Assembly (NCBI GenBank): GCA_965205055.1
Contig: OZ242030.1
Location: 3,224,001-3,288,000, forward strand
DNA length: 64,000 nt
Source: CBDBBY01 sp965205055
GTDB taxonomy: Bacteria > Pseudomonadota > Alphaproteobacteria > Rhodobacterales > Rhodobacteraceae
Reading direction: 5' to 3'
The translations under genes were made by a program, and so were the position numbers. Shown here piece by piece: positions 26,409-34,864 of this stretch; position 1 is the first letter of the stretch, and the number at the start of each line of letters is the position of its first letter. The notes under the pieces were generated by a model, which ran no database searches, was not told where the DNA came from, and saw only the letters and a list, made by a program, of their open reading frames with translations.

Positions 26409-27374
26409 CTACCGGATCAGGGCCGCGAGATTTTCGCGCGCGGCGTCATTCACCCAGCCCGACCACACATCGGAATGGTTGGACAGGAACCAGACAGCCG
26501 CTTCTTCTGCCGAGGCTGCGTTCTCTTCCTGCCAGGCAAGAATGCCCCCCATCTGTGCGTTGGTGAACGAGAGATTTGTCATCAACTCGGCGATGTCCGG
26601 ATTCTCGTCTGCAAAGCTCGGAGTGACCGTAGTGACGACCCGCGAACGCGGATAGGGCGATACGCCCACTTCGGCGCAATCGGGATCGGCGTTGCAGGCA
26701 TGTGTATCGGCGTCGAATTCACCCAAGTCCACCATCGCCATCGAATATTTGCCGAGAACCGAGGTCGGCGCCCAGTAGTAGCCGAACCATGGCGCTTCAT
26801 CGGCATAGGCAGCCGCGATTGACGTCGCCAGAGTTTCGCCTGAGCCATGGACGAAAACCTCGATCCCGTTGCCTTCCAAGTCCAGCGCCAAGGCCAGAGA
26901 GGCATCGGTGAAGGCGGACCCCCAGCCATCGGGCGAACGGTGGAAGCGTCCGCCGACAAGCTCGGGATTGGCCAGAACCCCTTCGATCGTGGCCAGTTCG
27001 GGATGGGCTTCAACCAGATATTGAGGAACCCACCAGCCTTCCTGCCCGCCATCGGAGAGCACGTTGGTCAAAGTGCGCACCGTACCGTCTTCTTCCATGT
27101 CGGAATAATTGGGCAGACTAGTCAGCCACAGCTCGGTCAGAATGTCGGGCTTGCCCGTTTCGGCCACAGACGTTGCCGCGGGCACGGTTGAGGACGGCAC
27201 CACCGTCACGCTGCAGCCATAGCCCCTTTCCATCAGGAATGTGGCGACGGTCGTCACGACCGCGCCCGAAGCCCAGTTCATCTCGGTGATGGATACCTCG
27301 CCACAGTCGGCATGGGCCGCTGTGCCGGTTGCAAGGGCCCCGATCAGGCCCAAAGCCGCAAGTTTTTTGTACAT
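26409..27374 (-). CDS. proX: Glycine betaine/proline-type ABC transporter substrate-binding protein (ProX-like, OpuAC domain)
   Basis: From ATG 27374 (MYKKLAALGLIGALATGTAA, a signal peptide; GGAG upstream) the protein has 321 residues. VSITEMNWASGAVVTTVATFLMER and FGYYWAPTSVLGKYSMAMVDLGE are the family marks. Trp and Tyr residues such as WASG, GWWVPQYL and WFGYYWAP are of the kind that build the aromatic cage for quaternary ammonium groups. It should serve the ProVW-like components at 17.7-19.8 kb, separated from it by the sulfation block. It is followed upstream by the hydroxylase-like gene, suggesting the imported compound is a betaine that is then oxidised. Confidence 0.88.
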   Translation of the reverse strand: MYKKLAALGLIGALATGTAAHADCGEVSITEMNWASGAVVTTVATFLMERGYGCSVTVVPSSTVPAATSVAETGKPDILTELWLTSLPNYSDMEEDGTVRTLTNVLSDGGQEGWWVPQYLVEAHPELATIEGVLANPELVGGRFHRSPDGWGSAFTDASLALALDLEGNGIEVFVHGSGETLATSIAAAYADEAPWFGYYWAPTSVLGKYSMAMVDLGEFDADTHACNADPDCAEVGVSPYPRSRVVTTVTPSFADENPDIAELMTNLSFTNAQMGGILAWQEENAASAEEAAVWFLSNHSDVWSGWVNDAARENLAALIR

Positions 27375-27470
27375 CGTATCGTTCTCCTTGGTAGTGTATT
27401 CACGTAATCCAGCGCACGGCATTCGACGATGCTGTTCTCTGTGCGCGTTTCGACATCCTGCTCTTTCTCC

Positions 27471-28736
27471 TCATGCTGGACAGGCGCCCTGGGGCAGCCA
27501 CATGTCATATCCCGCCTTGCCCAGCCGCGCCCCCAGATCCCGCATCCGTCCGTGAAATTCATCACGATCCACATGGCAGGTGCGGATGCGCCGGGGCGAG
27601 GTCGCCACGAAAGCGTTGCGCCCGTGCTGGCAGCGGTTGTTGTCGATCAGGACGGCGTCGCCGTCGCCGAGCTTGATCTCGGCCTTGAATTCCGGGCTGA
27701 CCATGCGCTTGTGGAACTCGCGGACCGCCTCATACATCGGGCCGATCATATCGTGCGGCAGATCCAGCGGGGCCATTGCCCGGTCGAAATACCGCACGCC
27801 CGAGATGCGCCCCGTCCAATCCAGCCGGATCAGCGGCGCATGCACCCGCACATCGATCTCGCCCGGATGCCGGCGGTTATGCGGGATCGGCACGGTCGTC
27901 AGCAGCTCGAACGCCTCCGGAACCTCGGCGCGGATGGCTTCGGCGATGGCAAAACCGTCGGTATAGGTGCTTTCGCCGCCCTTGCCTTCAGAGTTCACCA
28001 AGCAATGAAAAAACACGATCCCGGGCTGCGCGTAATAAAAGACATCGTCATGATGCGGATCCTGATGGATGCCGGTTTTCGAGCCCAGTTTGGCCACCGG
28101 CTCGACCTGCACGTCGAAAATTCGGCCGTAGACCGAGGTCTCATGGATCGGCCCGAGAAGGGCGGCGAGGCTTTCGAACTCGTCGGGGTTCGAACCGACA
28201 TTTTTGATCCGCACGATTCCCCAGTCACGCAGGTTTTCCATCATCTCAAGACGCGTGTGATCGTCATTGAGCGTGGCGGCATAGTCGACCGAGGGGAAAT
28301 TCCGGGGCATGTCCGATTTCCACAGGATCGGCTTGTACCCCATCAGCTCTTCGCGCCGGGCCGGCGAGCTGTCATAGGTGCGCAGCCAGCTGGCGGCATA
28401 ATCCGACAGGTGGCCGTCGGGCCAGGCGACGGTCAGCGTCTCGTCCTTGGCGACTGCCGAGGCGGGCCGGATATCGGCGGGCACGTCCATGATGGTGATG
28501 CTGCGTATCCCGTCTCCGCTGTTGCCGCATTGCTTGCAGAAGCAATTGAGCCGCAGCCAGACCGGGTGGAAAACGGAAAGATGGCCGTCGCCGAACCGCA
28601 GGCTCACCCCGTCGGCTTGGATCTCGGCCCCTTCCACTCGAAGGCCCGCGCGGCTCATCGCGTCGGTGACCGGGGCGCTGTTGCCCTCGAAGGCGTTGTA
28701 GGTCGCGATGCTGGTCAGAGTTGCCCGGGACTTCAT
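27471..28736 (-). CDS. Gamma-butyrobetaine hydroxylase-like Fe(II)/2-oxoglutarate dioxygenase
   Basis: About 421 residues. The N-terminal GBBH-like domain has VWLRLNCFCKQCGN (zinc-type cysteines). The TauD-like catalytic domain has TGIHQDPHHDDVFYYAQPG, giving the His-x-Asp pair, and IDNNRCQHGRNAF with the distal His followed by RRIRTCHVDRDE. These enzymes hydroxylate trimethylammonium compounds such as gamma-butyrobetaine or trimethyllysine. The ATG at 28736 overlaps the amidase stop (ATGA), so the pair is coupled. A ProX-type binding protein lies immediately downstream, consistent with a betaine substrate; the substrate itself is inference. Confidence 0.85.
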   Translation of the reverse strand: MKSRATLTSIATYNAFEGNSAPVTDAMSRAGLRVEGAEIQADGVSLRFGDGHLSVFHPVWLRLNCFCKQCGNSGDGIRSITIMDVPADIRPASAVAKDETLTVAWPDGHLSDYAASWLRTYDSSPARREELMGYKPILWKSDMPRNFPSVDYAATLNDDHTRLEMMENLRDWGIVRIKNVGSNPDEFESLAALLGPIHETSVYGRIFDVQVEPVAKLGSKTGIHQDPHHDDVFYYAQPGIVFFHCLVNSEGKGGESTYTDGFAIAEAIRAEVPEAFELLTTVPIPHNRRHPGEIDVRVHAPLIRLDWTGRISGVRYFDRAMAPLDLPHDMIGPMYEAVREFHKRMVSPEFKAEIKLGDGDAVLIDNNRCQHGRNAFVATSPRRIRTCHVDRDEFHGRMRDLGARLGKAGYDMWLPQGACPA

Positions 28737-30157
28737 TGTCGAGCTCCGGATAGAAGCGATGGGCGGCGATGCGCCCAAGGGCGCGCCTCTTCCAGAACGG
28801 CGCCGACGCGGAATGCACCCGCATCGTCATAGGGTCGCGCAACGATCTGAATGCCGGTGGGAAGGTTGTTCGCGGCCACGCCCGAGGGCACGGCCAAGAC
28901 GGGCAAAGGCGAGAGCATGTTGAACGGATAAGTCAGCATCCAGCCGAAATCGGCGGCGACGCTTGCGCCCGCGATGTCCATGTCGGGCCCCGCCGGATCA
29001 TGGTCAAGCGGCACGGCGGGCAGGGCGAGGGTCGGACAGATCAGCGCGTCGAAACGCTGAAGGATCGGGCCGAGGGCAGCCCACATGTCGGCCTCGGTCG
29101 CGACCGATCGCATGAAACTCTGCGCCGTGACGGTGCGAGCGCTTTCGCCGAAGGCCACTGCGTAGCCCGTCATCCGGTCCCGCTCGGCAAGATGCTCCTC
29201 GACCCAGCCCCCGAACACCGCGGCCGAGTGATCCCGGAAGGCTTGCAACGTGCCGGCCGGCCAGTTCAGATCGACTTCTTCAACCTCGCTCCCAGCCTCC
29301 TTCAGCGCCGCGACCGCCTCGCGGGTCTGGACGACGACCTCGGGGTCGACCGATTTGTAGCCAAGGTCCATCGACACCGCGATGCGCAGGCCGCGCGCGC
29401 CCTGGAACCGTGTGGGCAAAGGATCCGCGTCCGGCAAAGAGAACAGGTCGTCGGGGTGCTGGCCCGACATGGCGTTTTGCAAGATGGCGCAATCGGCCAC
29501 GCTGCGGGCCATCGGACCGTCATGGTCGTACCAGTCGATGTTGAAATAGGGCGACACCGCATTGCGCCCGCGCGGCGGCTTGTAGCCCACGACCCCGCAA
29601 GAGGCCGCCGGAATGCGGATCGAGCCGCAGTAATCCGAACCGTTGGCGAGCGTTGCAGATCCCAGCGCCAGAGCGGCTGCGGCCCCGCCGGATGACCCGC
29701 CGGAATTGTAGTCGCGGTTCCAAGGGTTGGCCGTCGGCGGGTGCAGCCTGCTTCCGGTAATTCCCGCCGTGCCCATTTCGCAGATATTGGTCCGGGCGTG
29801 GAGGATGCCGCCTGCCGCGCGGATGCGCCCCACGGGCAGGGCATCGCCGTCTGCGATATTGTCCTTGAACAGAACCGAGCCCGCCGATGTGGGTTTTCCC
29901 GCGACGCCCTTGTCTTCCTTGACGGCGACCAGCAGCCCCTCGAGCGGACGCGCCTCGCCCTTGGCATACGCGGCTTCGGCATGACGGGCGGCGTCCATCG
30001 CTTCGTCAAAATAGGATTGGGTGAAGGCGCCGTTCGGCCCCTCCGACGCTTCCGCCCGCGCAATCACCGCCCGGGCCAGCTCGACCGGCGACAATGATCG
30101 GTCGCGAAACCTCGCAAGCGCGCGTTCGGCGCTCAGATAACACAGATCGTCGCTCAT
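28733..30157 (-). CDS. Amidase (amidase-signature family)
   Basis: The 474-residue protein has LLVAVKEDKGVAGKPTSAGS with the catalytic Lys near residue 80, and the Gly/Ser-rich signature NSGGSSGGAAAALALGSATL near 150. The nucleophile region GSIRIPAASCGVVGYKPPRG is near 178, completing the Ser-cisSer-Lys triad region. Such enzymes hydrolyse amides or carbamoyl compounds to acid plus ammonia. It lies in a leftward run with the SDR 12 bases upstream and the hydroxylase coupled downstream. Substrate unknown. Confidence 0.9.
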   Translation of the reverse strand: MSDDLCYLSAERALARFRDRSLSPVELARAVIARAEASEGPNGAFTQSYFDEAMDAARHAEAAYAKGEARPLEGLLVAVKEDKGVAGKPTSAGSVLFKDNIADGDALPVGRIRAAGGILHARTNICEMGTAGITGSRLHPPTANPWNRDYNSGGSSGGAAAALALGSATLANGSDYCGSIRIPAASCGVVGYKPPRGRNAVSPYFNIDWYDHDGPMARSVADCAILQNAMSGQHPDDLFSLPDADPLPTRFQGARGLRIAVSMDLGYKSVDPEVVVQTREAVAALKEAGSEVEEVDLNWPAGTLQAFRDHSAAVFGGWVEEHLAERDRMTGYAVAFGESARTVTAQSFMRSVATEADMWAALGPILQRFDALICPTLALPAVPLDHDPAGPDMDIAGASVAADFGWMLTYPFNMLSPLPVLAVPSGVAANNLPTGIQIVARPYDDAGAFRVGAVLEEARPWAHRRPSLLSGARQ

Positions 30158-30169
30158 CGCACTCTCCGG

Positions 30170-30931
30170 TCAGGCGTTGTAGCCGCCATCCACATGCAAG
30201 GTCTCGCCGGTCATGTAGGTGGCCCCCGCCGCCAAAAAGAGCATCGTTTCGGCATATTCGCGACCAGTGCCGGGGCGCGGAATGGGGAGAGCTTTGCTGT
30301 CTTCGAAAACGGTGTCCCATTTCAGCGGGAAATTGGTGCTGTCGGGATGCACATACATTGGCGCAATGGCATTGACGCGCACATCCGGCGAAAGGCCGCG
30401 CGCCAGCTCCTTGGTCAGCGTCACGATGGCCCCCTTGGCCACGCAATAGGGGGAGCTGGAGCCGCCCGAGCGGAAGCCCGACATCGAACTGGTCGATACG
30501 ATCGCGCCGCCGGCCTCCTTGAGATAAGGGGCCGCGGCCTTGGCGGTGCGGAACACCGACATGAGATTCACCGACATGATGTCGGACCATAGCTGCTCGG
30601 TCTGCTTCTCCAGATCCGAGGGCGGAATGATCTCCAGCGTGACGGAATGGCCCGCGACATTGAGCAGATAATCCAGCCGCCCCATCTCGGCCGCGGCTTT
30701 GTCGACCATGGCCTGCACCGCGTCCGCGTCCCGCAGGTCGGCAGGCGCGGCGATGACCTTGCGGCCCGCGCCGCTTAGCCGTTCGACCTGCTCGTCGGTC
30801 CGCGCTTCGTTGACGTCGCTGATGGCAACCGTTGCCCCGCATTCGGTAAAAAGCTCGACCGCGGCAAGCCCCAGACCGGATGCGCCCCCGGTCACCAGAG
30901 CCGTTTTGCCATTCAAATCCGCTTTGATCAT
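30170..30931 (-). CDS. SDR-family oxidoreductase
   Basis: The 253-residue protein has ALVTGGASGLGLAAVELF, the NVAGHSV variant of the NAG motif, STSSMSGFRSGGSSSPYCVAKG with the catalytic Ser and Tyr-x-x-x-Lys, and TGETLHVDGGYNA at the C-terminus. It is a complete classical SDR, unlike the fragments at 17223 and 33125. It lies between the amidase and the enolase-superfamily gene in one leftward run and probably oxidises or reduces a hydroxyl group of the shared substrate. Confidence 0.9.
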   Translation of the reverse strand: MIKADLNGKTALVTGGASGLGLAAVELFTECGATVAISDVNEARTDEQVERLSGAGRKVIAAPADLRDADAVQAMVDKAAAEMGRLDYLLNVAGHSVTLEIIPPSDLEKQTEQLWSDIMSVNLMSVFRTAKAAAPYLKEAGGAIVSTSSMSGFRSGGSSSPYCVAKGAIVTLTKELARGLSPDVRVNAIAPMYVHPDSTNFPLKWDTVFEDSKALPIPRPGTGREYAETMLFLAAGATYMTGETLHVDGGYNA

Positions 30932-30952
30932 GTCCTGGTCCTCTGTTCGAGC

Positions 30953-32113
30953 TCAGCTTGGCCCGTATTCGGCGACAAGGTCCTCGTTGAGCTGAACGCC
31001 AAGCCCCGGCTCGGTCGGCAGCGCGATATAGCCATCGACGATCTCGGGTTCCGCAGGCGAGACCAGCTCGGTGCGCAGCCGCGACGGACCAAGGCGGGAC
31101 GAGCGGAATTCGACCATCGGGATGGTCAGGCTCGCCGCCTGAAGGTGGATGTTGCAGATGTCGGTGATGCCGGTGGCGTAAGAATGCGGGATCAACGTGG
31201 CGCCGTAAAGCTCGCACATTTCCGAAATGCGCATCAGCTCCGTAAAGCCGCCGGCGCGGCTCACGCCCGGCTGCACCAACGAGACGCCGTTTTCCAGCCA
31301 GTCGCGGGTTTCCCATCGACCGACCGCGAACTCGGCGCCGCCGACGCGGACGGGGCTGACGGCCGCCAGCCGCTGATGGCCCGTCAAATCGTCATGCCAA
31401 AGCGGCGCTTCGGCAAAGGCGATGTCGCAATCGTCGATCCGGCGCAGCAGCCGGCCCGCATCATGCCAGTCGCGCCAGCGATAGCCGAAATCGAGCGCCA
31501 GTTCGATGTCATCGCCCACCATGCGGCGGCAATCCTCGATGAAACCGACAAGCTTGCGGTCCGACAGATGTTCGCCGAACAGGATCGGCACCTTGACTGC
31601 GCGCAGGCCCTGATCAACGGCGATCCCGGCCTGCTTTTCAAGCTCGTTGACCACGTTGGCCGCGGGGCCGTCGTAGATGTCGCCCGGATAGATCGTGGCA
31701 TAGGGGCGGACGCGCTCGCTGCGGGCGCCGCCAAGCAGCTTGTAGACCGGCTTGCCCAGCTGTTTGCCCGCCAGATCGTAAAGCGCGATGTCCACCGCCG
31801 AGAGCGCGTGAATGAGGATGCCTCGCCGTCCGTGGTAGAAAGATTTGTGATAGACCGCATCATAAAGCGCCGTGGCCTCGATCGGGTCGCGGCCGATCAG
31901 CTGCTCCTTGATGCCCTGGCTCCAGAAATGCACTGTCGCCATGTCTATCATCGCCTTGGTCACCGAAGGCGTCGCAACGCATTCACCGATGCCATAGAGG
32001 CCGTTTTCATCCGCGATCTTGACCAGAACCGTTTCTTCATTGCCTTCGGCGAATGCATTCCCCAAGGCCGGAACCGACACGATCAGAGCTTCAACATCCG
32101 CAATATTCGCCAT
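30953..32113 (-). CDS. Mandelate racemase/muconate lactonising-type enolase-superfamily enzyme
   Basis: From ATG 32113 (MANIADVEALIVSVPALGNA) the protein has 386 residues. The capping domain is followed by the barrel with LRAVKVPILFGEH near residue 165, ELALDFGYRW near 200, DIAFAEAPLWHDD near 222, VGGAEFAVGRWE near 248 and ATLIPHSYATGITD near 300. The Asp, Glu and Glu metal ligands and the barrel-end His are visible. The usual Asp of the QPD motif is Gly here (VQPGVSRAGGFTE), and the second Lys of KxK is Pro (KVP). Function could be racemase, epimerase or dehydratase; 4-hydroxyproline-betaine epimerases belong to this superfamily, a link worth noting beside a betaine importer. Confidence 0.85.
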   Translation of the reverse strand: MANIADVEALIVSVPALGNAFAEGNEETVLVKIADENGLYGIGECVATPSVTKAMIDMATVHFWSQGIKEQLIGRDPIEATALYDAVYHKSFYHGRRGILIHALSAVDIALYDLAGKQLGKPVYKLLGGARSERVRPYATIYPGDIYDGPAANVVNELEKQAGIAVDQGLRAVKVPILFGEHLSDRKLVGFIEDCRRMVGDDIELALDFGYRWRDWHDAGRLLRRIDDCDIAFAEAPLWHDDLTGHQRLAAVSPVRVGGAEFAVGRWETRDWLENGVSLVQPGVSRAGGFTELMRISEMCELYGATLIPHSYATGITDICNIHLQAASLTIPMVEFRSSRLGPSRLRTELVSPAEPEIVDGYIALPTEPGLGVQLNEDLVAEYGPS

Positions 32114-32202
32114 CTGCCTCCCCAAGGCCTTTCGGGGGATTTGACAAAATGTCGCGGCTGGAGAACAGTCATAAAAAAGCAAACCTAGTCTAGGAAAATT
32201 TT

Positions 32203-33114
32203 ATGGCGCGCCGCCGCATCCCCCCGTTGAACGCGCTCTCGGCATTTGAAAGCGTGGCCGAATACGGCAGCCTGTCGGCCGCCGCGCGAGCGCGCGGCGT
32301 GGCGCAGCCATCCATCAGCCGGCATATCGCGCTTTTGGAGGATTGGATGAACGTCGCCCTGGTGGAGCGCAAACCCAATGCGATCACGCTGACGGTGGAC
32401 GGTCAGGAGCTGAGCCGGTCCGCGCGCGAAGCCTTCGACCAGATCGAGCTGACCGTGCGCCGTCTGCAGGAGCGCCATGCCGCGCCGGTGGTGTTGGGGT
32501 GCTCCTGGGCTATTGCGCATCTGTGGCTCATGCCCAAGCTCTCCTCCCTTCGCTGCAGCCACCCTGATGCCGATCTGAGCCTGTTTTCCTCGGAAAACTA
32601 TGCCGACTTCGACCGTCCCGGCATTGATCTGTCGATTCGATTCGGACGGCGCGACCGTCTGCCCGCCAATGCCCATCTGCTGATCGCCGAGCGCGCGTTT
32701 CCCGCGGCGTCGCCGGATTTCGCCCGATCCAGGGGGCTACGGGCCACGTCCATCCCCGACGATTACGACGCGTCCGAGCTGCTGCATCATACCCGGGGCA
32801 CCTACGGCTGGATCAACTGGCCGGCCTACTACGAGGCTCTGCACTGCGAATTCAGCGCATTCGACACGATATCGAGCTATAACAGCTACCCGCTGCTTAT
32901 CGATCGCGCGATCGCGGGCGAGGGCATCGTGATGGGGCATTCCGGCCCGATCGACCAATATATGAAAACAGGCGAATTGGTGCAGGTCGGCGCCCCGGTG
33001 GAGCGCGCAGATTACGGGTTCTTCCTGCTGCCCGGCAATGAGCTGAGCGACAAGCCCGCAACGCAGCAACTCCACGCCTGGCTATTGCAGCAAAGTACGA
33101 ACCGCCCCGGCTGA
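32203..33114 (+). CDS. LysR-family transcriptional regulator
   Basis: The 303-residue protein has the N-terminal winged helix (PPLNALSAFESVAEYGSLS, then ARARGVAQPSISRHIALLED) and a GcvA-like effector domain (IDLSIRFGRRDRLP; AIAGEGIVMGHSGPIDQYM). It is divergent from the enolase-superfamily gene across 89 bases, so it most likely controls the leftward enolase, SDR, amidase, hydroxylase and proX run. Confidence 0.9.
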   Translation: MARRRIPPLNALSAFESVAEYGSLSAAARARGVAQPSISRHIALLEDWMNVALVERKPNAITLTVDGQELSRSAREAFDQIELTVRRLQERHAAPVVLGCSWAIAHLWLMPKLSSLRCSHPDADLSLFSSENYADFDRPGIDLSIRFGRRDRLPANAHLLIAERAFPAASPDFARSRGLRATSIPDDYDASELLHHTRGTYGWINWPAYYEALHCEFSAFDTISSYNSYPLLIDRAIAGEGIVMGHSGPIDQYMKTGELVQVGAPVERADYGFFLLPGNELSDKPATQQLHAWLLQQSTNRPG

Positions 33115-33124
33115 AAATCCAGTT

Positions 33125-33290
33125 CGGGGTTGATCTGCGATACAGCCCCCAGCCAGCCGACGGCCATCATCCGGCCTTTGACGAAAGCCGCCCGGGGGCC
33201 AAGCGGGCGGACAGCCGAGCGTGCGATATCCTCGGGCTCGGCCATGCGGCCGACGGGTTGCCGCCCCGGCGCAATCCGATTCCGCCGCCT
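33125..33290 (-). pseudogene. C-terminal scrap of an SDR oxidoreductase
   Basis: A minus-strand frame reads GRQPVGRMAEPEDIARSAVR followed by AAFVKGRMMAVGWLGAVS. This matches the SDR tail PLGRMGEPEDIA...FVTGQVLAVDGG seen in many family members. No catalytic half is present upstream, where the sequence changes to low-similarity Arg-rich text. It is a small leftover at the edge of the island next to terC. Confidence 0.5.
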
Positions 33291-33352
33291 CCTGAAAATG
33301 CGGCGCGATGGATTGCTCGTTTGAACGGCGTCGCGCGGAATCGCCGAGCAAT

Positions 33353-33961
33353 TCAGCTTAGCAGGCGGACCAGATCGGTCGAGCCGTCCCAAATCATCGC
33401 CGCCGTCAGATACACCAGAAACGCCAAGCCTGCGTACGACAGCAACGGGAATCGGGCCATCAGCCGCATGATCAGCGTTGCGCAAAACGCCATGAATGCG
33501 ATGGCGAGCGCCAGGCCGAACACCAGAAGCGCAGTGTCTTCGCGGGCAATGGCCGCGACCGCGAGCACGTTGTCGATCGACATCGAAATGTCGGCCGCTG
33601 CGATCGTGTAAAGCGCGCTCCGCAATTTTTGCTTCTTCGCAGGAGCCGACGGCTCCATTCCCGAAGCCTCGACTTTCTTCGCCTTCCGGCTTTCGGCCAG
33701 ATCATGATAGAATCTCCAGCATACCCACGCCAGAAGCAGGCCGCCGACCAGAAGTATGCCCGGTATCCGGATCATGTACGACGCGGCGACCGCGAACACG
33801 ACCCGCAGCAGCGCCGCCAAGCCCATGCCGAACGCGATGACTTTTTTCCGCTTTTTCTCTTCTATGCCCGCGGCGGCCATGCCGATGACGATCGCATTGT
33901 CCCCGGACAGAATGATGTCGGCGAAAATGATCTGAAGAATCTTCACGATTTCTTCGTGCAT
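33353..33961 (-). CDS. TerC-family integral membrane protein
   Basis: The 202-residue protein from ATG 33961 (MHEEIVKILQIIFAD) has about six to seven membrane helices. It has the two characteristic acidic motifs DIILSGDNAIVIGMA near residue 14 and DISMSIDNVLAVAAIA near 125, separated by a charged linker (ESRKAKKVEASG...). This short form resembles YjbE/TerC proteins linked with metal-ion (often manganese) export or metallation of exported enzymes. No manganese-riboswitch-like leader was recognised upstream. An in-frame extension to 33991 adds ten residues. Confidence 0.88.
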   Translation of the reverse strand: MHEEIVKILQIIFADIILSGDNAIVIGMAAAGIEEKKRKKVIAFGMGLAALLRVVFAVAASYMIRIPGILLVGGLLLAWVCWRFYHDLAESRKAKKVEASGMEPSAPAKKQKLRSALYTIAAADISMSIDNVLAVAAIAREDTALLVFGLALAIAFMAFCATLIMRLMARFPLLSYAGLAFLVYLTAAMIWDGSTDLVRLLS

Positions 33962-34328
33962 GTGAGCGCACCTGCATTTTATCGTGAGCACTCATGCAAA
34001 CCGTTCGGATGCAAGCCGCAAAAATGTTCCCGCTATCGGCGCTGCCGAGCTGCAGTATGCAAGTTTGTCGATTTGCCGCTTGATAAACGGGGTTGCTGCC
34101 GCACCGCTCGTATCTACCTTTTCAGATATAGAGATGAAAGACGCCGATTCAATGTCGAGGGGCGCGTCGAGCCCGATTTGTGGCAAAGCCGTCCTGCTCA
34201 ACGCCGAGGTGGACGTTCTGCCTCGGTCTCGCTTCATCGGCGCACTCCTGCAATTGCAGAATCTTGAACTTTCACGCTGTTTGCGCCATATTCGAATAGG
34301 GATGCATCAATTCTAGCCAGGTGGAGCA
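33962..34328. other. Divergent intergenic region between terC and secB, no gene recognised
   Basis: About 370 bases separate terC (minus) from secB (plus). Short frames on both strands are not family-like. Promoters for both genes should lie here. GCCAGGTGGAGCA just before secB supplies its ribosome-binding site. Confidence 0.4.
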
Positions 34329-34832
34329 ATGGCCAAGCCGAACGGGACCGACGAAGCAGACTCGAAAAACCTTCCGCCGCGACTGCAGATCGTCAGCCAG
34401 TTCATACGGGATCTGTCCTTCGAAAACGTCGCGATGCAGAAGAAGCTGGTTCCGACCGGCCCGCCCGAAATACAGGTCCATGTGAACCTCGACGCCAAGA
34501 AAATTGATGAGGGCGGCGCTTACGAGATCGCTGTGACGTTGAATATCGCCTCCAAGGACAAGCCGACCGGAAACACTCTGTTCATGCTTGAGCTGGACTA
34601 CTGCGGAATTTTCAAGATCGAAAACGTCCAAGAGAGCTTCCTGCACCCCTTCCTCATGATCGAATGTCCGCGGCAAATGTTTCCGTTCATCCGCCGGATC
34701 GTCTGCGATCTGACCCGGGACGGCGGCTTTCCGCCATTCGACATGGAGGTCATCGACTTCGCCGCCCTCTACCAGAAGGAAATGAGCAAAAGGCGCGGCG
34801 ATCAGAATCCCGGCCACAGCACCACGCATTGA
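34329..34832 (+). CDS. secB: Protein-export chaperone SecB
   Basis: The 167-residue protein has SFIRDLSF-like QFIRDLSFENV, IQVHVNLDAKKI, ELDYCGIFKIENV, FLMIECPRQMFPFIRRIVCD and GGFPPFDMEVIDFAALY, all hallmarks of SecB. SecB keeps preproteins unfolded and hands them to SecA. It converges with dnaQ (32-base gap). In related genomes fxsA sits beside it; here the accessory island intervenes. Confidence 0.95.
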   Translation: MAKPNGTDEADSKNLPPRLQIVSQFIRDLSFENVAMQKKLVPTGPPEIQVHVNLDAKKIDEGGAYEIAVTLNIASKDKPTGNTLFMLELDYCGIFKIENVQESFLHPFLMIECPRQMFPFIRRIVCDLTRDGGFPPFDMEVIDFAALYQKEMSKRRGDQNPGHSTTH

Positions 34833-34864
34833 TTCATGGCGAAACCGGGCGCCGGAGCCGCATG

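Noticed and set aside
27429..28832. Plus-strand 467-codon frame opposite the GBBH-like gene
   Set aside because: Antisense to a gene with clear dioxygenase motifs; composition is typical of a shadow frame.
30006..31316. Minus-strand 436-codon frame across the SDR and enolase-superfamily genes
   Set aside because: Arg/Gly-rich out-of-frame text without family motifs, overlapping two well-supported genes.
33962..34328. Manganese riboswitch (yybP-ykoY type) ahead of terC
   Set aside because: I did not find the conserved paired GGGGAGUA/CU-rich loops; the leader shows no clear multi-helix fold by eye.
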